A DNA stretch of 64,000 nucleotides from LMUY01 sp965276785 (GCA_965276785.1 OZ255629.1:4278001-4342000), one strand, 5' to 3'. Counted from the first letter of the stretch, positions 26,583 through 35,524 are shown. Notes: generated by a model not told the origin, from the letters alone. Numbers and translations: made by a program.

Positions 26583-26891
26583 CTATCCATCCGCCAGCAC
26601 GTGGATCACCCGGCTCGCCAGCATCGGCTTGGTCTTGGCGCCATAGGCCGCCATGTGGGGCGAGGCGGCATGCGCCTTCAGCGCCTCCTGGCTCTCCCAC
26701 TTCTCGACGACCATGAAGCTGTCCTCGCCGAGCTTGGTCTGCATGGCGCCAGCGTCCGGCGCGTCGACCACGGGCTGGTATTCGACGCAGCCGGCTTCGG
26801 CATGCACCGCCGGCATATTGGCGTGAAATGCTTCCAAGACGGCGGCGCGCTGGCCGGGTTGGGCGGTGACGATGGCGACCACATGGATCAT
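26583..26891 (-). CDS. Antibiotic biosynthesis monooxygenase (ABM) domain protein, putative quinol monooxygenase
   Basis: 102-residue single-domain protein of the ABM/YgiN ferredoxin-like fold, which usually forms dimers and oxidises quinol-like compounds without a cofactor. Marks are HVVAIVTAQPGQ at the start, EAGCVEYQPV in the middle and FMVVEKWESQEALKAHAASPHM before the last strand. The ATG at 26891 is the only start that fits the family. It is convergent with the channel gene (two bases between stops) and divergent from the helicase gene 89 bases away. Substrate not predictable. Confidence 0.88.
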   Translation of the reverse strand: MIHVVAIVTAQPGQRAAVLEAFHANMPAVHAEAGCVEYQPVVDAPDAGAMQTKLGEDSFMVVEKWESQEALKAHAASPHMAAYGAKTKPMLASRVIHVLADG

Positions 26892-26980
26892 GCGACGTGC
26901 TCCCTCGAACTGCGGCGACCGTAGCCTCTTGCCGCGCGGCAAGGCTAGCCTCGCGCTGCATTGCGCCCTATCTCTCAATC

Positions 26981-29638
26981 GTGCCCCGAACACTTCCAGA
27001 ACAGTTCGCCGCCTGGTTTGCTGCACGGGGCTGGGCGCCGCGCCCGCATCAGCTCGCCATGCTGGACGCCGCGGCCGCCGGGGAAACGGCGCTGCTGATC
27101 GCTCCCACCGGCGGCGGCAAGACGCTGGCCGGCTTTCTGCCCTCGCTGGTCGAGCTTGCAGCCAATCCGCGGAACGGCATCCACACGCTCTACGTCTCCC
27201 CGCTGAAAGCGCTCGGGACGGACGTGGCGCGCAATCTCACCGCCCCGATCCAGCAGATCGGCCTCTCCGTCAGCGTCGAGACCCGCAGCGGCGACACGCC
27301 CGCGGCCCGGCGCGCGCGGCAGCGGGAGCGGCCGCCGAATATCCTGCTCACCACGCCGGAAAGCCTTGCCTTGCTGCTGAGCCAATCCCATGCGCCCGCA
27401 CTATTCGACGGTCTGCGTGCGGTGGTGGTCGACGAGGTACACGCTTTGGCCGGCACCAAGCGGGGCGACCAACTGGCGCTGTGCCTCACCCGCCTGGCCA
27501 GCCTGGCGCCGGCGTCGCGCCGGGTTGGGCTCTCGGCCACCGTCGCCCATAAGGAGGCGGTCGAGGCCTATGTCGGCTGCGGCGCCCGGGTGCGGCGGAT
27601 CGAGGTGCCCGAGGGTGCGCCACCGGAGCTGACCGTGGCCCTCGGGGAGGAGCGGGTGCCATGGTCCGGCCGCATGGGGCTGGCGTCTGCGGCGGCGATC
27701 TTGCAGCGGATTGCGGCGGCGCAAATGACCATCGTGTTCGTCAACACCCGCGCCCAGGGGGAACTGCTGTTCCAGGCGTTGTGGAAGCTAAACGAGGCGA
27801 CGCTGCCGATTGCGCTGCATCACGGCAGCTTGGATATCGCCCAGCGCCGCCGGGTTGAAGCGGCGATGGCGCGGGGCGATTTGCGCGCGGTGGTGGCGAC
27901 ATCGTCGCTCGATTTGGGCATCGATTGGGGCGGGGTGGAGCAGGTGATCCAGGTGGGGGCGCCGAAGGGGGTGTCGCGCCTGCTGCAGCGGGTTGGCCGC
28001 TCCAACCACCGGATGGACCAGGCCAGCCGCGCTGTGCTGGTGCCGGCCAACCGGTTCGAGGTGTTGGAGTGCGAGGCCGCGATCCAGGGCGTGGCTGCAC
28101 GCGAACTCGACGGCGACCCGCCGCGGCCCGGCGGGCTGGATGTGTTGGCCCAGCATATCCTGCTGATGGCCGCCGCCGCGTCGTTTCTGCCCGATACGCT
28201 GTACGACGAGGTGCGGCGCGCCGCACCTTACGCCGCGCTCGACCGCGCCACCTTCGAGGACGTGCTACGCTTCGTCGAGGACGGCGGCTATGCTCTGTCC
28301 GCCTACGAGCGCTACCGCAAGCTGTTCCGCGATGCGGACGGGTTGGTGCATATTCGCTCGGAGCGCATCGGCCGGCTGGCGCGCATGAACATCGGCACCA
28401 TTGTGGAGATGCCGCTGGTCAAGGTCAGGCTTGCCGGCGCAAAAGGCGGCAATCTCGGCGAGATCGAAGAGAGCTTCGTCAACATGATGGTGCCTGGTGA
28501 CACCTTCATGTTCGCCGGCCGCCTGCTGCGCTACCTGCGCATCCGGGAGACCACGGTGGAGTGCGCGTTGGGCGGCAGCGGCGAGCCGATGGTGCCCGCC
28601 TATGCGGGGGGCAAATACCCGCTCACCACCAATCTCGCCACCCGCGTGCGCGCCATGTTGCACGACCCGGCATGTTGGGGCGCCTTTCCGGCGCCGGTGC
28701 GGGAGTGGCTCACGCTACAGCAGGAGCGCTCCAGCCTGCCGGGCCCGGATGAGCTGATGGTGGAGGTGTTCCCGCGCAACGGCCGCTGGTACACCGTCGC
28801 CTACTGCTTCGAGGGTCGCAACGCGCACCAGACGCTCGGCATGTTGCTGACCCGGCGCATGGAACGCGCCGGCACCGCCCCGCTCGGCTTCGTCGCGACG
28901 GACTACGTCATCGCCGTGTGGTCCGCGCACGAGCCGGGGGACATGGCGGAGCTGTTCGCGCAGGACATGCTGGGCGACGATCTCGAGGCTTGGATGGCGG
29001 AAAGCTCCCTGCTGCGCCGCACCTTCCGCAACGTGGCGGTGATCGCTGGCCTGGTGGACCGCACCCAGCCCGGCGCCGACCGCAGCCGCCGGCAAGTCAC
29101 GGTCAACACCGACCTGATCTACGACGTGCTGCGCCGCCATCAGCCCGACCATATCCTGCTCCGCGCGACCCGGGCCGACGCGGCGCGCGGGCTGACCGAT
29201 GTGGGCCGGCTTGCCGAGATGCTGGCGCGGGTGGCCGGCCATGTCCGCACCGTGCGGCTGCCGCGGGTGTCGCCGCTGGCGGTGCCGGTGCTGCTGGATA
29301 TCGGCCGCGAGTTTGTCCGCACCGACGAGGACGAGGACGCGCTGCTGGCGGAAACCGAGGCCCTGGTGGCGGAGGCGACGGGTGAGCGCGAAACCTCGCA
29401 GGCGCCGATGCGGGTGCACCCGGTGCACCGGGCCAACCTCGCGGTGATGCAGCGGCGGGAACGTGGCCCGGCTGCTAAGTCACCTCAAACCACACCGCCA
29501 TGGCCGGACTTGATCCGGCCATCCACGGCGTCCGAGATAGATGGGCCGCAGCAGCGTAGCCCCCGTCAGAGCCGGCGGCGGCCGCACAGCGTGGATGCGC
29601 GGATCAAGTCCGCGCATGACGGGCCTGGGTCGGCGTGA
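26981..29638 (+). CDS. Ligase-associated DEXH-box helicase (Lhr family)
   Basis: 885-residue ATP-dependent helicase of the Lhr group that is commonly linked with an ATP-dependent DNA ligase and a nuclease in a DNA damage response set. Walker A APTGGGKT lies at residues 41-48, DEVH at 151-154, and the second RecA-like domain shows TSSLDLGIDWGGVE and the arginine-finger segment QRVGRSNHR. Start is a GTG that begins the conserved LPEQFAAWFAARGW. Residues ~839-881 are encoded by a palindromic repeat (positions 29496-29621), so the native C-terminus has been extended; its stop overlaps the pdeM start as GTGA. No ligase or exonuclease gene is seen nearby, so the set is incomplete here. Confidence 0.92.
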   Translation: MPRTLPEQFAAWFAARGWAPRPHQLAMLDAAAAGETALLIAPTGGGKTLAGFLPSLVELAANPRNGIHTLYVSPLKALGTDVARNLTAPIQQIGLSVSVETRSGDTPAARRARQRERPPNILLTTPESLALLLSQSHAPALFDGLRAVVVDEVHALAGTKRGDQLALCLTRLASLAPASRRVGLSATVAHKEAVEAYVGCGARVRRIEVPEGAPPELTVALGEERVPWSGRMGLASAAAILQRIAAAQMTIVFVNTRAQGELLFQALWKLNEATLPIALHHGSLDIAQRRRVEAAMARGDLRAVVATSSLDLGIDWGGVEQVIQVGAPKGVSRLLQRVGRSNHRMDQASRAVLVPANRFEVLECEAAIQGVAARELDGDPPRPGGLDVLAQHILLMAAAASFLPDTLYDEVRRAAPYAALDRATFEDVLRFVEDGGYALSAYERYRKLFRDADGLVHIRSERIGRLARMNIGTIVEMPLVKVRLAGAKGGNLGEIEESFVNMMVPGDTFMFAGRLLRYLRIRETTVECALGGSGEPMVPAYAGGKYPLTTNLATRVRAMLHDPACWGAFPAPVREWLTLQQERSSLPGPDELMVEVFPRNGRWYTVAYCFEGRNAHQTLGMLLTRRMERAGTAPLGFVATDYVIAVWSAHEPGDMAELFAQDMLGDDLEAWMAESSLLRRTFRNVAVIAGLVDRTQPGADRSRRQVTVNTDLIYDVLRRHQPDHILLRATRADAARGLTDVGRLAEMLARVAGHVRTVRLPRVSPLAVPVLLDIGREFVRTDEDEDALLAETEALVAEATGERETSQAPMRVHPVHRANLAVMQRRERGPAAKSPQTTPPWPDLIRPSTASEIDGPQQRSPRQSRRRPHSVDARIKSAHDGPGSA
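29496..29621. repeat. Palindromic repeat family A, copy 1 (two arms), at the 3' end of the helicase gene
   Basis: Two 32-base arms at 29496-29527 and 29590-29621 are in inverted orientation around a 62-base spacer. Each arm is itself a small palindrome. The left arm holds ATGGCCGGA / TCCGGCCAT, as in the other copies. The right arm holds ATGCGCGGA / TCCGCGCAT: both sides of its stem are changed together so pairing is kept. The element is read through in frame by the helicase gene. Confidence 0.85.
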
Positions 29639-30318
29639 CCGCGGCCCCGATTCACCTAGCCGGGCACCGCCTAATGCTGGACCCGGCGGGGGCGCTGTGG
29701 TGGCCGGAGCGCCGCCTGCTGGCGGTGGCGGACCTGCATCTGGAGAAAGGCTCCGCCTGCGCCGCCCAAGGCCACCTGGTACCGCCCTGGGACACGCGCG
29801 CCACGCTGGACCGGCTGGCGCACCTGCTGCGCCGCTACACGCCAGACCAGGTGGTGGCGCTGGGCGATAGCTTCCACGACACCGGCGGTCCGTGCCGGTT
29901 GCTGCCGCAAGATGCCGCCCGGCTGCGTGCGCTCGCGTCCGCACACCGCTTCGTTTGGCTGCTCGGCAATCACGACCCGCTGCCACCCGACGGCTTTCCC
30001 GGCGACACCGCCGAATGGTGGGAGGCGGGTGGCATCGTGTTCCGCCACCAGGCGGGCGGCGGCGGGCCGGAAATCTGCGGCCATTACCACCCGAAGGCCA
30101 GTGTGGCGACCCGGGCGCAAACCATCACCCGCCCCTGCTTCGTCGCCGGGCCACATCGCTTGATGCTGCCGGCGTTCGGTGCGTTCACCGGCGGGCTGGA
30201 CATCCGCCACCCCGCTATCGCCCGGCTGTTCCCCGGCGGCGGGCGCGCCTTCCTGCTCGGGCGCGAGCGTCTGTTCGGCTTCACGCTGGCTCAAACCATG
30301 GCGATAGCAGCCGTGTGA
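29635..30318 (+). CDS. pdeM: Ligase-associated DNA damage response endonuclease PdeM
   Basis: 227-residue calcineurin-like metallophosphoesterase that partners the Lhr-type helicase in a DNA repair set. Metal-binding motifs in order are ADLHLEKG (residues 32-39), GDSFHD, GNHD and CGHYHPK, the complete two-metal site. Translation starts at a GTG overlapping the helicase stop (GTGA), which shows translational coupling and confirms that the repeat-derived helicase tail is read through. Length is normal for PdeM. The role in processing damaged DNA ends is inferred from the family and from the neighbour. Confidence 0.93.
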   Translation: MTAAPIHLAGHRLMLDPAGALWWPERRLLAVADLHLEKGSACAAQGHLVPPWDTRATLDRLAHLLRRYTPDQVVALGDSFHDTGGPCRLLPQDAARLRALASAHRFVWLLGNHDPLPPDGFPGDTAEWWEAGGIVFRHQAGGGGPEICGHYHPKASVATRAQTITRPCFVAGPHRLMLPAFGAFTGGLDIRHPAIARLFPGGGRAFLLGRERLFGFTLAQTMAIAAV

Positions 30319-30367
30319 CACCACCGCGACATTGTCGCTTGGGCAGACCCGTATCACATTGCGAGAC

Positions 30368-31816
30368 ATGAATGGTGGGACGGGTCGCGCAGGCAAGCAG
30401 GCGAAAGGTGTTGCGCTGGTCTGGTATCGGCAGGACCTCCGGGTGGCGGACAATCCCGCGCTGCATGCGGCGGAGAAGAGCGCTGTGCTGCCCGTGTACG
30501 TGCTAGATGACGCGGCTGCTGGCGAGTGGGCGATGGGCGGGGCGCATCGCTGGTGGCTGCACGGCAGCCTGACGTCGCTGAGCCGCTCGCTGGAGGGGCT
30601 TGGGGCGCCGCTGGTGCTGCGGCGTGGCGAGGCGGCGGCGATCCTGCCCGAGTTGGTCAAGCAGTCCGGCGCCGAGGCGGTGCATGCCGGGATTTGCGTC
30701 GAGCCCTGGGTCCGGGCGCAGGCCGCTGCGGTGGCGGCGGCGTTGCCGGAGGGGGTTCCGCTGCACCTGCATCGCAGCGGGCTGCTGTTCGAGCCGGGCA
30801 GCATCTGCACCAAGACGGGCGGCTCCTACGGCGTCTACACCCCATTCGCGCGCGCGGCCCGCGCCAAGGGTCACCCGCCCAAGCCGGAGCCGGCGCCGAA
30901 GCGGTTGGACGGCGTATCCGCCCGCTCGGACCGGCTCGATGACTGGGAGTTGCTGCCGACCAAGCCGGACTGGGCCGGCGGGATGCGCGAGGCGTGGCAG
31001 CCGGGCGAGGCCGCCGCGCAGGCCCGGGCGCGGCAGTTCATGCGGGAGAAGCTGAACCGCTATCACGCGGGCCGCAACACGCCGGGTGAGGACCTCACCT
31101 CCAGGCTCTCGCCGCATTTGCATTGGGGCGAACTCTCGCCGGCGCAGCTTTGGCATTGGGCGCTGGCCGAGGGCTCGGGCGAGGGGTTGGAGCGCTACCT
31201 GGCCGAGCTGCTCTGGCACGAGTTCAGCGCCAACCTGCTGTGGCACAACGCCGACATGCCCGGCGCGCCGATGCGCCCCGAGTTCGGCCGGCTGCGCTGG
31301 CGGCGCGACCCGCAGGGGCTACGCGCCTGGCAGCAGGGCCAGACCGGCGTGCCCATCGTGGACGCCGGCATGCGCCAGCTTTGGCACACCGGGTGGATGC
31401 ACAACCGGGTGCGGATGATCACCGCGTCCTACTTGGTCAAGCACCTGCTGGTGTCCTGGGTGGATGGCGAGCGCTGGTTCTGGGACACGCTGGTGGATGG
31501 CGACCTGGCGGTAAATGCCCAATCCTGGCAATGGATCGCCGGTTGCGGCACCGACAACTCGCCGTTTTTCCGCGTGTTCAATCCCGTCACGCAAGGCGAG
31601 AAGTTCGACCCAGCAGGCGCCTATGTCCGCCGCTGGGTGCCGGAACTGGCGAAGCTGCCGGACGCGGCGATCCATGCCCCGTGGCAGGCGCCGCCAGAGG
31701 TGCTGGCCGCGGCTGGCGTCGAGCTCGGGCGCAGCTACCCACGCCCGGTGGTCGGCCTCAGCGAAGGGCGGGACCGCGCTCTGGCCGCATTCCGGGCGAT
31801 GCGGGTTACGGCATGA
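30368..31816 (+). CDS. phr: Deoxyribodipyrimidine photolyase
   Basis: 482-residue photolyase/cryptochrome family enzyme that repairs cyclobutane pyrimidine dimers with blue light, using FAD and an antenna pigment. The N-terminal alpha/beta antenna domain begins LVWYRQDLRVADNPAL; the C-terminal helical domain has the FAD- and DNA-binding signatures TGVPIVDAGMRQLWHTGWMHNR and the segment GERWFWDTLVDGDLAVNAQSW (counted with the conserved Trp and Asn). Length matches class I CPD photolyases. The ATG at 30368 is preferred over an upstream TTG. It lies 49 bases after pdeM on the same strand, so the three repair genes may be co-expressed. Confidence 0.94.
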   Translation: MNGGTGRAGKQAKGVALVWYRQDLRVADNPALHAAEKSAVLPVYVLDDAAAGEWAMGGAHRWWLHGSLTSLSRSLEGLGAPLVLRRGEAAAILPELVKQSGAEAVHAGICVEPWVRAQAAAVAAALPEGVPLHLHRSGLLFEPGSICTKTGGSYGVYTPFARAARAKGHPPKPEPAPKRLDGVSARSDRLDDWELLPTKPDWAGGMREAWQPGEAAAQARARQFMREKLNRYHAGRNTPGEDLTSRLSPHLHWGELSPAQLWHWALAEGSGEGLERYLAELLWHEFSANLLWHNADMPGAPMRPEFGRLRWRRDPQGLRAWQQGQTGVPIVDAGMRQLWHTGWMHNRVRMITASYLVKHLLVSWVDGERWFWDTLVDGDLAVNAQSWQWIAGCGTDNSPFFRVFNPVTQGEKFDPAGAYVRRWVPELAKLPDAAIHAPWQAPPEVLAAAGVELGRSYPRPVVGLSEGRDRALAAFRAMRVTA

Positions 31817-32493
31817 TGATCCCGTCCGGCCATCCGATCCGCGTGGTGGGGGACGTGCATGGCGATGCCCGCGCCTTCGCCTTCGCCACCGAGACTGACC
31901 GGTTCATCGTGCAGCTCGGCGATCTCACCGATAGCGGGCCGGACAGCGCCGGGGCGCTTGAGATGGCACTGCGCTTGGTCGAGCAGGGCCGTGGCGTTTT
32001 CCTGCTCGGCAACCACGACCGCAAGCTGGGACGCGCCCTGGGCGGCCAGCCGGTCCGCATCGACCCGGCGTTGGAAGAGACGCTGACGCAACTACCGCCC
32101 CGGCTGCGCGAGCGGGCGTTGGAGGCGATCGGCCGGGCGCCCGCCTGGATCGTGCATGGCGACCGCGTGTTTGTGCATGGCGGCTTTCACACCGCGATGC
32201 TGGACCAGGCGCCGCCGCCCGGCCTGGGCCGGGTGGACACGCCGCTGTCCCGCGCCCTGTTCGGCCAGACCACTGGCCGGGTGCAGCCGGACGGCTATCC
32301 CGAGCGGGTGCTACGCTGGGTGGACCGCATTCCGTCGGGAGTCACGGTGTATTGCGGCCATGACCGGCGCAGCACCAATGGGCGGCCGTATGTGCATGTG
32401 GGCAGCGCCGGCGGGCGGGCGGTGTTCCTGGATACGGGGGCGGGCAAGGGCGGGCACTTGTCGTGGATCGATCTGCCGCCGGCTGAGTCGTAG
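31813..32493 (+). CDS. Metallophosphoesterase (PP2A/diadenosine tetraphosphatase-like)
   Basis: 226-residue calcineurin-like phosphoesterase. The metal and phosphate motifs are complete: GDVHG at residues 13-17, GDLTDSG at 36-42, GNHD at 66-69, then VHGG and a late GHD. This pattern is shared by PrpE/PrpA-type phosphatases and ApaH-type dinucleoside tetraphosphatases, and sequence alone does not separate protein from nucleotide substrates. The first of two consecutive ATG codons overlaps the photolyase stop as ATGA, so it belongs to that transcript. Its TAG stop lies in the left arm of a long hairpin shared with the convergent gene. Confidence 0.88.
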   Translation: MMIPSGHPIRVVGDVHGDARAFAFATETDRFIVQLGDLTDSGPDSAGALEMALRLVEQGRGVFLLGNHDRKLGRALGGQPVRIDPALEETLTQLPPRLRERALEAIGRAPAWIVHGDRVFVHGGFHTAMLDQAPPPGLGRVDTPLSRALFGQTTGRVQPDGYPERVLRWVDRIPSGVTVYCGHDRRSTNGRPYVHVGSAGGRAVFLDTGAGKGGHLSWIDLPPAES

Positions 32494-32544
32494 CCGGCAT
32501 CTTGATGCGGGTGCCGGTGCCGACCCGCATCAAGATGCCGGCTA
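32491..32544. terminator. Perfect 22-bp inverted repeat between convergent genes (repeat family B, copy 2)
   Basis: Arms at 32491-32512 and 32523-32544 are exact reverse complements around a ten-base loop. The first three bases of each arm (TAG on its own strand) are the stop codons of the phosphatase gene and of the convergent Uma2 gene. The structure would make a very stable hairpin in both transcripts and probably acts as a bidirectional transcript end or 3' stabiliser, although no T-run follows. The core GCATC...GATGC recurs at 15652 and 59221. Confidence 0.8.
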
Positions 32545-33132
32545 CAAGGCTGGTTCCAGCCCGGTTGTGCGATACAGATCGGCGAGCGGAGCTCGAAAGC
32601 CAATGCTCTCTAACACCACTGTTGCACCCGGCAAAAGCCGCTCGGCTTTGTCCGGCCAGGTTCCGTCCTCTGCGCGCCGGAGCAGCTCGGCCTCGATTCG
32701 GGAGGAGCGGAATAGCAGCATTTCGCGCACGCTGGGGATTGTCGCGTAGGCCCAGACATTGGGGCGCGTGTTGCGTTCGTTCGAGGGTGACAGCACTTCG
32801 ATCAGCACGACCGGCGCGGCGATCATCTGCTTACCGCCAGGCGGGGCACAGGTGATACCAATATCGGGCACACGGTAGTTCATATCGGCCAAGACACGCG
32901 GCACACTCCCCGGCTCGACGCTTACGCGGCATTCGCTCCCCGTTTCCACGTGGTGATTGCCAAGCACGCGCGCGAGCTCGGCATGCAACAGCCCGTGCGC
33001 CTCGGCTGCCGGAGCCATGGCGACCGGCTCGCCGTCAACCAATTGCCAGCGCTCCGGCCCGGGTGCGTCCCATACCAGGAACTCGTCCAGAGTCATGCGA
33101 ACGGGCACGGATTGTTTCAGCGTGGCGCTCAT
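32542..33132 (-). CDS. Uma2 family protein (DUF820, restriction-endonuclease-like fold)
   Basis: 196-residue protein of the Uma2/DUF820 family, which has a PD-(D/E)XK nuclease-like core but no settled biological role. The expected acidic motifs are present as YRVPDIGI and VLIEVLS, with the preceding segment RWQLVDGEPVAM typical of the N-terminal strand. Such genes are often numerous and mobile in high-GC bacteria and cyanobacteria. It stands alone on the minus strand between the hairpin and a 103-base gap that precedes the methyltransferase gene stop. Start ATG at 33132 is the family start. Confidence 0.88.
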   Translation of the reverse strand: MSATLKQSVPVRMTLDEFLVWDAPGPERWQLVDGEPVAMAPAAEAHGLLHAELARVLGNHHVETGSECRVSVEPGSVPRVLADMNYRVPDIGITCAPPGGKQMIAAPVVLIEVLSPSNERNTRPNVWAYATIPSVREMLLFRSSRIEAELLRRAEDGTWPDKAERLLPGATVVLESIGFRAPLADLYRTTGLEPAL

Positions 33133-33235
33133 GAGTTAGCCTTACCATGCGAGGCCGGAAGGCCGAAACTCAATCAGGTCCGCAGCCGACCCAAAGAGAT
33201 TCTAATTGCGGAAGGTGGGGCGCCCCTAAAGCCTG

Positions 33236-34069
33236 TCATTCTTTCGAGCCGATAGCTTTGAAGAAGGTGTAAAAGAACACCCCATCCGGCTCCGCCGTGC
33301 GGAGCAGCGCACGGACGCCGGCGTCGAATGCCTCCGCGTCCGTCAGCCCAGCCTGGATCGCCTCGTCGCGCACGCTTGCGACCATCGCGCTGAAAGTCTT
33401 TCGGATAAAACCATCCACCAGCTCCGGCCGGCTGGCATCCACGTAGACCTGACGAGGCGAGACGCGGACGGTGCGCAACCCGGCGGCCGTCAACAATGGA
33501 TACAGGCGCCGGCCTATGTTTGCATCCCCGCCGGCAGCGCGCTGCAGCGCCACCTGGCACCGGATGGCAGCGTGGGCCGCTGCATCGTCGGGGTGAAACA
33601 AGGTCGAGCCGTGGTCGCCCTCAATGACCGTCAGGCTGCCACCGGGCCGAAGCACGCGCCGTAGTTCGGCGAGGGCTATTGCCGGGTCCCGCAGGTGTTC
33701 CAGCACGAAACAGACAAAGGCGTGGTCAAAGGAGGCGTTGCGGAAAGGGAGGGCTTGCAGGTTGCCCTGCCGGAACCGCGGCACGGGCAGACCCGCCGCT
33801 TGGACGCGGGCCGCAGCCGTCGCAAGCGAAGCGGCAGAAATATCCAGGCAGGTGTATCGCGCGCTCGGGCTATTGCGGACCAGTGGCATGGTCTGGGCGC
33901 CGACGCCGCATCCTGCCTCCAGGACCAGGCTGCCAGCCGGATAGGCGGTGTCGTGGTGCAGCAGCGCTTCCAGCGTCGTCGCCTGATCGGTCAGGCGCAG
34001 ATTTTCCGCTTCGTCATAGCCGTGGACATAGGCCGACCGCATAAACGCTCCACTTGTATCGAGGGCCAT
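33236..34069 (-). CDS. Class I SAM-dependent methyltransferase
   Basis: 277-residue methyltransferase with the SAM-binding glycine motif LEAGCGVGAQT near residue 50, an acidic residue closing the second strand (CLDIS), and FDHAFVCFVLEHLRDP, the usual post-II motif of the UbiE/Methyltransf_11 type. The acceptor cannot be inferred. It starts 16 bases after the cobQ stop on the same strand and is therefore probably the last gene of the cobU-cobO-cobQ transcript, but nothing in the sequence ties it to corrinoid methylation, which is handled by other enzymes of the locus. The start could also be the ATG nine codons later. Confidence 0.85.
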   Translation of the reverse strand: MALDTSGAFMRSAYVHGYDEAENLRLTDQATTLEALLHHDTAYPAGSLVLEAGCGVGAQTMPLVRNSPSARYTCLDISAASLATAAARVQAAGLPVPRFRQGNLQALPFRNASFDHAFVCFVLEHLRDPAIALAELRRVLRPGGSLTVIEGDHGSTLFHPDDAAAHAAIRCQVALQRAAGGDANIGRRLYPLLTAAGLRTVRVSPRQVYVDASRPELVDGFIRKTFSAMVASVRDEAIQAGLTDAEAFDAGVRALLRTAEPDGVFFYTFFKAIGSKE

Positions 34070-34085
34070 TTTGAGACCAGTTGCG

Positions 34086-35510
34086 CTACCGCGCCAATGT
34101 CAACAGCGCGTCCACGGAGACATGGGCCTCGACATGCTCAGCAAGCTGATCCAGGACGGTGTCCACCTCGGCCTCGTGGCAGCGCGGCACGGCGTCTGCG
34201 CCCAGGCGGCGAAGCCAGGCGGCGCGTTGCGCGTCGTCGCCGAACAAGCCGTGCACGTAGCAGCCCGATATTAAGCCATCCGAGGACGTCGCGCCCTCTG
34301 CCCGGCCGCCGGCGAGCCGGAGCATCGGCGCCGCCTTGCCCGTGGTGCGGCCGATATGCATTTCGAAGCCGCGAAATGGCACGCCGTGCATCTCGCCGCT
34401 CACCTCCGCGAGGTGCTTATCGCCGCCGAGTACTGTGTCAACGGCAAGGTAGCCCAGCCCCGGCACGGTGCCCGCTGGCCCCTCCGTTCCCGCCGGGTCT
34501 GCGATGGTGCGGCCGAGCATTTGGTAGCCGCCGCATAAGCCCAGGATATGGCCACCGCGGCGATGGTGGGCGCGCAGGTCGATGTCCCAACCGTCGGCCC
34601 GCAGGGCGGCCAAGTCGGCGATGGTGGCCTTGGAGCCGGGCAGGATGACCAAGTCGCACACCGGCAGCGGCGCGCCCCGGCGGACCAGCACCAGGTCCAC
34701 CGAGGGCTCGGCGGCCAACGGGTCTAGGTCGTCGAAATTGCTGATCCAGGGCAGGGCAGGGACGGCAATGCGCAGCTTCGCGCCGGGGCGGCGGGCGAAG
34801 CCGAGGTCGGCGGCGTCCTCGGCGGGCAGGCGGTGCGCTTCGGGGAAGAAGGGGACGAGGCCGAGCGGCATCCAACCGGTGCGGGCGGCGATCAGTTCTA
34901 GGCCGGCGGCGAAGAGGGCAGCGTCGCCACGCATGCGGTTGACGATGAAGCCGGCGACCAAGGCGCGGTCCGCCGGGTCCAGCACGGCATGGGTGCCGAC
35001 TAGGCTTGCGATCACTCCGCCGCGGTCGATGTCGCCCACGATGGCCACCGGCACATCAGCGGCACGGGCGAAGCCCATGTTGGCGATGTCGCCCGCACGC
35101 AGGTTGATTTCGGACGCGCTGCCCGCGCCCTCCACCAGCACGATATCGGCCTGCGAGCGCAGCCTGGCGAAGCTGTCCAGCACTTGCGGCATGAGGCCGG
35201 GCTTCATCGCCTGGTAGTCGCGCGCGCGGGCGTTGCCGATGACGCGGCCCTGCACCACCACCTGGCTGCCCAGCTCGCTTTGCGGCTTCAGCAGCACCGG
35301 GTTCATGTGCACGGAAGGCGGCACGCCGGCGGCGCGGGCTTGGAGGGCTTGGGCGCGGCCGATTTCGCCGCCAGCCGGGGTGACGGCCGCGTTGTTGGAC
35401 ATGTTTTGCGGCTTGAACGGGCGCACGTTAAGGCCGCGCCTAAGCAATGCCCGCGCGAGGCCGGCGACGAGCAGGGACTTGCCGACGCTCGACCCGGTGC
35501 CTTGCAGCAT
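34086..35510 (-). CDS. cobQ: Cobyric acid synthase CobQ
   Basis: 474-residue glutamine-dependent enzyme that amidates the b, d, e and g carboxylates of adenosylcobyrinic a,c-diamide. The N-terminal ATP-binding domain begins MLQGTGSSVGKS and continues RPFKPQNMSNNAAV, both diagnostic for CobQ; the C-terminal glutamine amidotransferase domain has the nucleophile Cys in LGLCGGYQMLG and the histidine segment GCYVHGLF. Length is normal. The ATG 15 bases inside the cobO end is chosen; an upstream GTG overlapping the cobO stop would add seven residues. It is transcribed leftward with cobU and cobO. Confidence 0.95.
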   Translation of the reverse strand: MLQGTGSSVGKSLLVAGLARALLRRGLNVRPFKPQNMSNNAAVTPAGGEIGRAQALQARAAGVPPSVHMNPVLLKPQSELGSQVVVQGRVIGNARARDYQAMKPGLMPQVLDSFARLRSQADIVLVEGAGSASEINLRAGDIANMGFARAADVPVAIVGDIDRGGVIASLVGTHAVLDPADRALVAGFIVNRMRGDAALFAAGLELIAARTGWMPLGLVPFFPEAHRLPAEDAADLGFARRPGAKLRIAVPALPWISNFDDLDPLAAEPSVDLVLVRRGAPLPVCDLVILPGSKATIADLAALRADGWDIDLRAHHRRGGHILGLCGGYQMLGRTIADPAGTEGPAGTVPGLGYLAVDTVLGGDKHLAEVSGEMHGVPFRGFEMHIGRTTGKAAPMLRLAGGRAEGATSSDGLISGCYVHGLFGDDAQRAAWLRRLGADAVPRCHEAEVDTVLDQLAEHVEAHVSVDALLTLAR

Positions 35511-35524
35511 GATGGCGCGCGCGC

